A stretch of 64,000 bases of DNA. It comes from Faeciplasma sp048393055. GTDB lineage: Bacteria; Bacillota; Clostridia; Oscillospirales; Ruminococcaceae. Below are positions 61,212-64,000 of this stretch, piece after piece (the stretch's first letter is position 1; each line of letters starts with the position of its first letter). Where the stretch lies: positions 46,651 through 110,650 of the forward strand of contig DBFJJS010000004.1 of assembly GCA_048393055.1 (NCBI GenBank), given 5' to 3'. A program made the translations under genes and the position numbers. The notes under the pieces were generated by a model. That model was not told the origin of the DNA. It made no database searches and saw only the letters and a list, made by a program, of their open reading frames with translations.

Positions 61212-61553
61212 ATGAAACGGCCACTTGCTTATATTACCGCCGGATGGCTTGGCGGTGACAGTGAAAACGCGGAACAGGCGGCCCGCTACTGCCGGGCGGT
61301 ATATGAGGCGGGATTTTCGCCCATTTGTCCTACCCTGTATCTGCCCTTGTTCCTCAATGACGCAGTGCCGGAGGAGCACAAAAGCGGCATTGACATGAGC
61401 CGCGACCTGCTCCGCCGCTCCCATGTGCTGGTGGTCTGCGGCCATACCATGACCGAGGCCATGAAAAACGACATCGCCGTTGCCCAGCGGCTGGGGATTA
61501 CTGCTACCACCCTTGAGGGCATCCTTACCGTCAAGGGACAGGGCCGCCGCTGA
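61212..61553 (+). CDS. DUF4406/DUF7768-like small protein of the conjugative element
   Basis: A 113-residue protein. RPLAYITAGWLGGDSENAEQAARYCRAVYEAGFSPICPTLYLP and RSHVLVVCGHTMTEAMKNDIAVAQRLGI follow the layout of nucleoside 2-deoxyribosyltransferase-like families (DUF4406 and relatives), a Rossmann-like fold often found on mobile elements; its reaction is unknown. ATG 61212 has TGGAGG eight bases upstream. Its stop overlaps the ArdA start (TGATG), so the two are co-translated. Confidence 0.8.
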   Translation: MKRPLAYITAGWLGGDSENAEQAARYCRAVYEAGFSPICPTLYLPLFLNDAVPEEHKSGIDMSRDLLRRSHVLVVCGHTMTEAMKNDIAVAQRLGITATTLEGILTVKGQGRR

Positions 61554-62257
61554 TGGCGGCCCTTTTCGAAGCCTACATCACGAACCTGGGAAAATACAAC
61601 GAGGGCGAGCTGGTAGGAGAAACGCTGAAATTCCCCACTACCACGGAGGAGGTGCAGGCGCTCCTAAAGCGCATCGGCGTGGATGGCGTGCGGTATGAGG
61701 AGTTTTTCATTACCAGCTTTGACGGGGATGTGCTGGGGCTCTATGACTATCTGACGGAATACGAAAGTCTTGACGAGCTCAACCATCTGGCCTGCCTGCT
61801 TTCCGAACTGGATCAAAGCGATTTGGAGAAATTCGAGGCCGTGATCGACAGCGGCGGGCACACTTCCAGCGTGGCCGACCTCATCAACCTCACGCAAAAT
61901 CTGGATTGCTACGAGTTTTATCCCGACATTGAAAGCGAGGAGGATTTAGGCCGCTACGCTACGGAAGACTTGCCGATCCCGGAAGAGCTGAAAGACTACT
62001 TTGACTATGAGGCATACGGACGGGATGTTTCCATCAACGAGGGCGGCCATTTTGCCCCCGGCGGCTATATTGTTCAGACCAGCGGTGATTTCAAGGAATT
62101 TTATCACGGTATAAAGGACATCCCCGCCGAGCACAGGGTTTTCTCCTACCCGAAACTTTCCATCCGTGAACAGATGGCGGCCTACAAAGAGATTATTGAC
62201 GGTTCCTCTTTGGAAGGCTATCGGAAACTTTCCCATAAGGAGCGTGAGGAACGATAG
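61553..62257 (+). CDS. ardA: antirestriction protein ArdA
   Basis: A 234-residue, very acidic protein. ArdA proteins mimic bent B-DNA and block type I restriction enzymes, helping incoming conjugative DNA survive. FEAYITNLGKYNEGELVGETLKFPTT at the start, EEFFITSFDGDVLGLYDYLTEYESLDELNHLACLL and FYPDIESEEDLGRY are typical, and Asp/Glu residues are spread over its whole length. It is linked to the upstream small gene by a one-base overlap, and its stop is followed by the third copy of the 17-mer. Confidence 0.95.
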   Translation: MAALFEAYITNLGKYNEGELVGETLKFPTTTEEVQALLKRIGVDGVRYEEFFITSFDGDVLGLYDYLTEYESLDELNHLACLLSELDQSDLEKFEAVIDSGGHTSSVADLINLTQNLDCYEFYPDIESEEDLGRYATEDLPIPEELKDYFDYEAYGRDVSINEGGHFAPGGYIVQTSGDFKEFYHGIKDIPAEHRVFSYPKLSIREQMAAYKEIIDGSSLEGYRKLSHKEREER

Positions 62258-62266
62258 GCGGCACTT

Positions 62267-62283
62267 CGAGACACTTTGTCCCG
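62267..62283. repeat. near-palindromic 17-mer, copy 3
   Basis: CGAGACACTTTGTCCCG, two bases different from copies 1 and 2, and like copy 2 placed just after a stop codon (ArdA) with CACTT before it. Confidence 0.7.
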
Positions 62284-62312
62284 AGGCGGCCGCCGGAAAG
62301 GAGGCGGTATAA

Positions 62313-62792
62313 CTGATTGATGAAGATGTTTCCCGGCGTACCATAGCAATTTCTGTCCGGGCAAGCAAGCTGACGGCGCGGGGCCTTGCCTATGTGCTGG
62401 GGGCTGTGGGCCGGAAGATCCGCAAGGCTTACCGGGAACACCAGACGCCCCACGGCAGGCAGAGCGTGAAAAAGCTCATGGGACACGGAGTGGCTACAAA
62501 CAGCATCGAGCTTTCCGGGGACACGAAGGCATTTGACCGGGTGGCCCGGAAGTGGAATGTGGACTATGCCTTTTATAAAACCGGGCCGGACAAATACCTG
62601 TTGTTTTTCAAAGCTGGGCAGGCGGATGCGATTACCGCCTGCTTTTCTGAATACTCGCGGAAGGTGCTGAATAAATCCAAATCCCGCCGCATCCCCATCC
62701 GGGAACAGCTTAAACAGGCGGCGGATCAGCTTGCAAAGGAAAAGCCCCGCAAGCGGGAACGGGTAAAGGAGGCGGTTCGTGAGGACAGATAA
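62313..62792 (+). CDS. pcfB: PcfB-family conjugation protein
   Basis: A 159-residue protein (DUF3801/PcfB), which binds the coupling protein and relaxase complex in conjugative elements of Gram-positive bacteria. Homologues start close to the run IDEDVSRRTIAISVRASKL, which is open here from CTG 62313; no ATG, GTG or TTG is available there, and AAAGGAGG at 62297-62304 fits CTG 62313 (or ATT 62316). The first common start is GTG 62394, which would drop 27 conserved residues. KKLMGHGVATNSIEL, the RVARKWNVDYAFYK block and a basic C-terminus are typical. It overlaps the next gene by 14 bases. Confidence 0.82.
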   Translation: MIDEDVSRRTIAISVRASKLTARGLAYVLGAVGRKIRKAYREHQTPHGRQSVKKLMGHGVATNSIELSGDTKAFDRVARKWNVDYAFYKTGPDKYLLFFKAGQADAITACFSEYSRKVLNKSKSRRIPIREQLKQAADQLAKEKPRKRERVKEAVREDR

Positions 62793-63768
62793 CATTAAAA
62801 AATATGTACTCCCCAACATCCCCTATCTGTTTGTGCTGTGGGCCTGCTTAAAGCTGGGGACGGCTTACCGTCTGGCCGCTGGCGCGGATTTCGCCCATAA
62901 GCTCATGGGCCTGGGGCAGACTATCGGCCCGGCCTTTGCCGACTTTGCGCCGGGGCTTGCTCCCTTTGACTGGCTCATCGGCATTGTGGGTGCGGCAGGC
63001 TTCCGCCTGCTGATCTACTTCAAAAGCAAGAACGCAAAGAAATTTAGGCGGGATGAAGAATACGGATCGGCCCGCTGGGGCACCGAAAAAGACATCAAGC
63101 CCTTTGTCGATCCGAAGTTTGAAAACAACATCATTTTGACCGGGACAGAGTTCCTTACCATGAACACCCGCCCGAAAAACCCGGCCAACGCCCGCAACCT
63201 TAACGCCTGTGTGATCGGCTCGTCCGGCTCGGGCAAAACCCGCTTCTGGCTCACTCCGCAGATTTTGCAGGCCAGCGCGGATAAAAACGGCGGATGCAGC
63301 TATGTGTGCGTCGATCCGAAAGGCGGGGTGCTCTCCCAGGTGGGATCTTTCTTACAGCGGCGCGGGTATCGGATCAAGGTGTTCAATTCCATTGATTTTT
63401 CAAAATCCATGCACTACAATCCGCTGGCCTATATCAAGAATGAGGCCGACATCCTTAAATTTGTGGATGCGCTGATTTCCAATACCAAAGGCGAGGGCAA
63501 GGAAGGCGATCCGTTTTGGACGAAGGCCGAAACGCTTTTGTACTGCGCTTTGATTGCCTATATCATTTTCGAGGGCCCCGCCGAGGATCGAAACATGAAT
63601 ACGCTGGTGGATATGATTTCCGGCATGGAAGTAAAGGAGGACGATGAAAACTACTTAAACGCTGTGGACTATATGTTCAAGGGGCTGGAAAAGCGCAAGC
63701 CGGACTGCTTTGCGGTCAAGCAGTACCGCAAATATAAGTTAAGTAGCGGTGATATATGCTCTAAGTGA
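62779..63768 (+). pseudogene. VirD4/TcpA-type coupling protein gene, interrupted by a second mobile element
   Basis: The first ~325 residues of a type IV coupling protein that feeds DNA to the conjugation channel (usually 580-620 residues). Two membrane helices (about 10-30 and 62-82), Walker A GSSGSGKTRF near residue 149, and DPKGG follow. After KQYRKYKLSSG the family sequence stops and the frame ends in DICSK and a TGA that lies in the inverted repeat of the inserted element. Walker B and the C-terminal half are missing, so this copy cannot work unless the element is excised. The GTG 62779 overlaps pcfB. Confidence 0.9.
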
Positions 63769-63819
63769 CTTCTTAATCAAGGCTTTTGTCATGGTTAGTG
63801 AAGGGAACACTTAGAGCAT
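63756..63819. repeat. inverted repeat at the end of the nested element
   Basis: ATGCTCTAAGTG (63756-63767) and CACTTAGAGCAT (63808-63819) are perfect inverted repeats with a 40-base spacer, and the inner flanks (CTTCTTAATCA and the complement of TGGTTAGTGAAG) are partly related too. Probably a recombinase-binding site; as RNA it could also form a hairpin ahead of the recombinase gene. Confidence 0.75.
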
Positions 63820-63841
63820 TTTCATTTCAGGAGGTACAGCC

Positions 63842-64000
63842 ATGAGAAACGAAAAAATCACCCCTCTGTACGAGCGCTTGAGCCGCGATGATGAATTGCA
63901 GGGTGAGAGCAACTCCATATCCAATCAAAAGCAGATGTTGGAGGAATACGCCCGCCGGAACGGACTTCCGAACCCTACCCACTTCACCGATGATGGCATT
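63842..64000 (+). CDS. large serine recombinase (partial at the right edge)
   Basis: The first 53 residues are visible: MRNEKITPLYERLSRDDELQ then GESNSISNQKQMLEEYAR, followed by RNGLPNPTHFTDDGI. The YERLSRDDE segment is the resolvase catalytic start with its Ser, and SNSISNQKQML is the conserved helix. This start is typical of TnpX/TndX-like transposon recombinases of Clostridia. SD CAGGAGGT precedes ATG 63842. The gene continues out of the window. Confidence 0.92.
   Translation, partial: MRNEKITPLYERLSRDDELQGESNSISNQKQMLEEYARRNGLPNPTHFTDDGI

Larger units (their letters stand above)
59300..64000 (+). mobile_element. 5' part of a Tn1549-like integrative conjugative element
   Basis: From about 59,300 the G+C content rises, codon use changes (GCC, CTG and CGG favoured), and the genes become ParB-like, DUF4406-like, ArdA, PcfB and VirD4/TcpA, the usual order of one end of Tn1549/CTn-type elements of gut Firmicutes. 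The left boundary is placed just before the terminator at 59,330, after the broken host gene; the exact att site cannot be seen because the right end lies outside. The relaxase, VirB4 and integrase genes are not in this window. The element is itself interrupted at about 63,751. Confidence 0.8.
63751..64000 (+). mobile_element. left end of a serine-recombinase transposon nested in the conjugative element
   Basis: The junction is placed at the GA of GGT|GATATA (63750/63751), where the coupling-protein reading stops matching its family. A 12-bp perfect inverted repeat and the recombinase gene follow. Large serine recombinases of the TnpX/TndX type act at GA dinucleotides, which fits. The rest of the element is beyond the right edge. 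Confidence 0.8.

Noticed and set aside
1..64000. CRISPR arrays, rRNA and tRNA genes
   Set aside because: Looked for regular spaced repeats, conserved 16S/23S segments and TTC-loop/CCA tRNA patterns by eye; none was found. A tRNA scan would be needed to exclude them fully.

Overview
The window looks like a chromosomal contig of a low-to-mid GC Clostridia bacterium, most probably a gut Oscillospirales/Ruminococcaceae-type Firmicute. The evidence is gene content and order typical of Firmicutes: gdpP-rplI-dnaB, tilS-hpt-ftsH, rpsO-pnp, RNase J, a ymfF/ymfH-like M16 peptidase pair, a TPP-riboswitch thiT-thiN unit, and SD-rich leaders with frequent TTG/GTG starts. No rRNA, tRNA or CRISPR array was seen.

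Positions 1 to about 59,300 are host chromosome. Layout: a DUF1934-type 3' end, a small lipoprotein, an SGNH esterase and an A-type flavoprotein (1-3009); a phosphoglycerate mutase on the minus strand; a giant GT84/GH94 beta-1,2-glucan synthase-like membrane protein (4.5-11.6 kb); a minus-strand block with a D,D-carboxypeptidase, thiN, thiT and its riboswitch, an NlpC/P60-like lipoprotein that has lost its catalytic residues, and an FkbM methyltransferase (11.6-17.0 kb). Next come a CPA2 antiporter, the M16 pair, lgt with a long acidic tail, folD, an unrecognised membrane/coiled-coil protein and an ion permease (17-26 kb); rpsO, pnp, an ANT(6)-like aminoglycoside nucleotidyltransferase gene and a nucleotidyltransferase/phosphomannomutase-like fusion (26-32 kb); RNase J, gdpP, rplI, dnaB, tilS, hpt and ftsH, all on the plus strand (32.4-42.3 kb). 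Then follow a carbohydrate/export region (42.5-57.3 kb): an anchored GH30 enzyme and a GPH sugar transporter, an ABC ATPase/anchored accessory/FtsX permease trio, glycogen phosphorylase, secG, a 32-residue membrane microprotein, ung, a GH43 lipoprotein and a MATE transporter. A helix-turn-helix protein with a repeat array and a broken gene end the host part.

From about 59.3 kb base composition rises and the genes become those of a Tn1549-like integrative conjugative element: ParB-like protein, DUF4406-like protein, ArdA antirestriction protein, PcfB and the VirD4/TcpA coupling protein. The coupling-protein gene is broken at about 63,751 by a second mobile element, which begins with a 12-bp inverted repeat and a large serine recombinase running off the right edge. 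The right end is therefore an element inside an element inside the chromosome.

The most interesting observations are this nesting, three copies of a near-palindromic 17-mer in the conjugative element (candidate ParB sites), a strongly structured intergenic segment at 61.0-61.16 kb, the NlpC/P60 pseudoenzyme, the HTH protein with about seven 28-residue repeats, the PMM-like domain without a recognisable catalytic serine loop, and the paired palindromes in the MATE promoter. I did not see a clearly new defence or multi-gene system.
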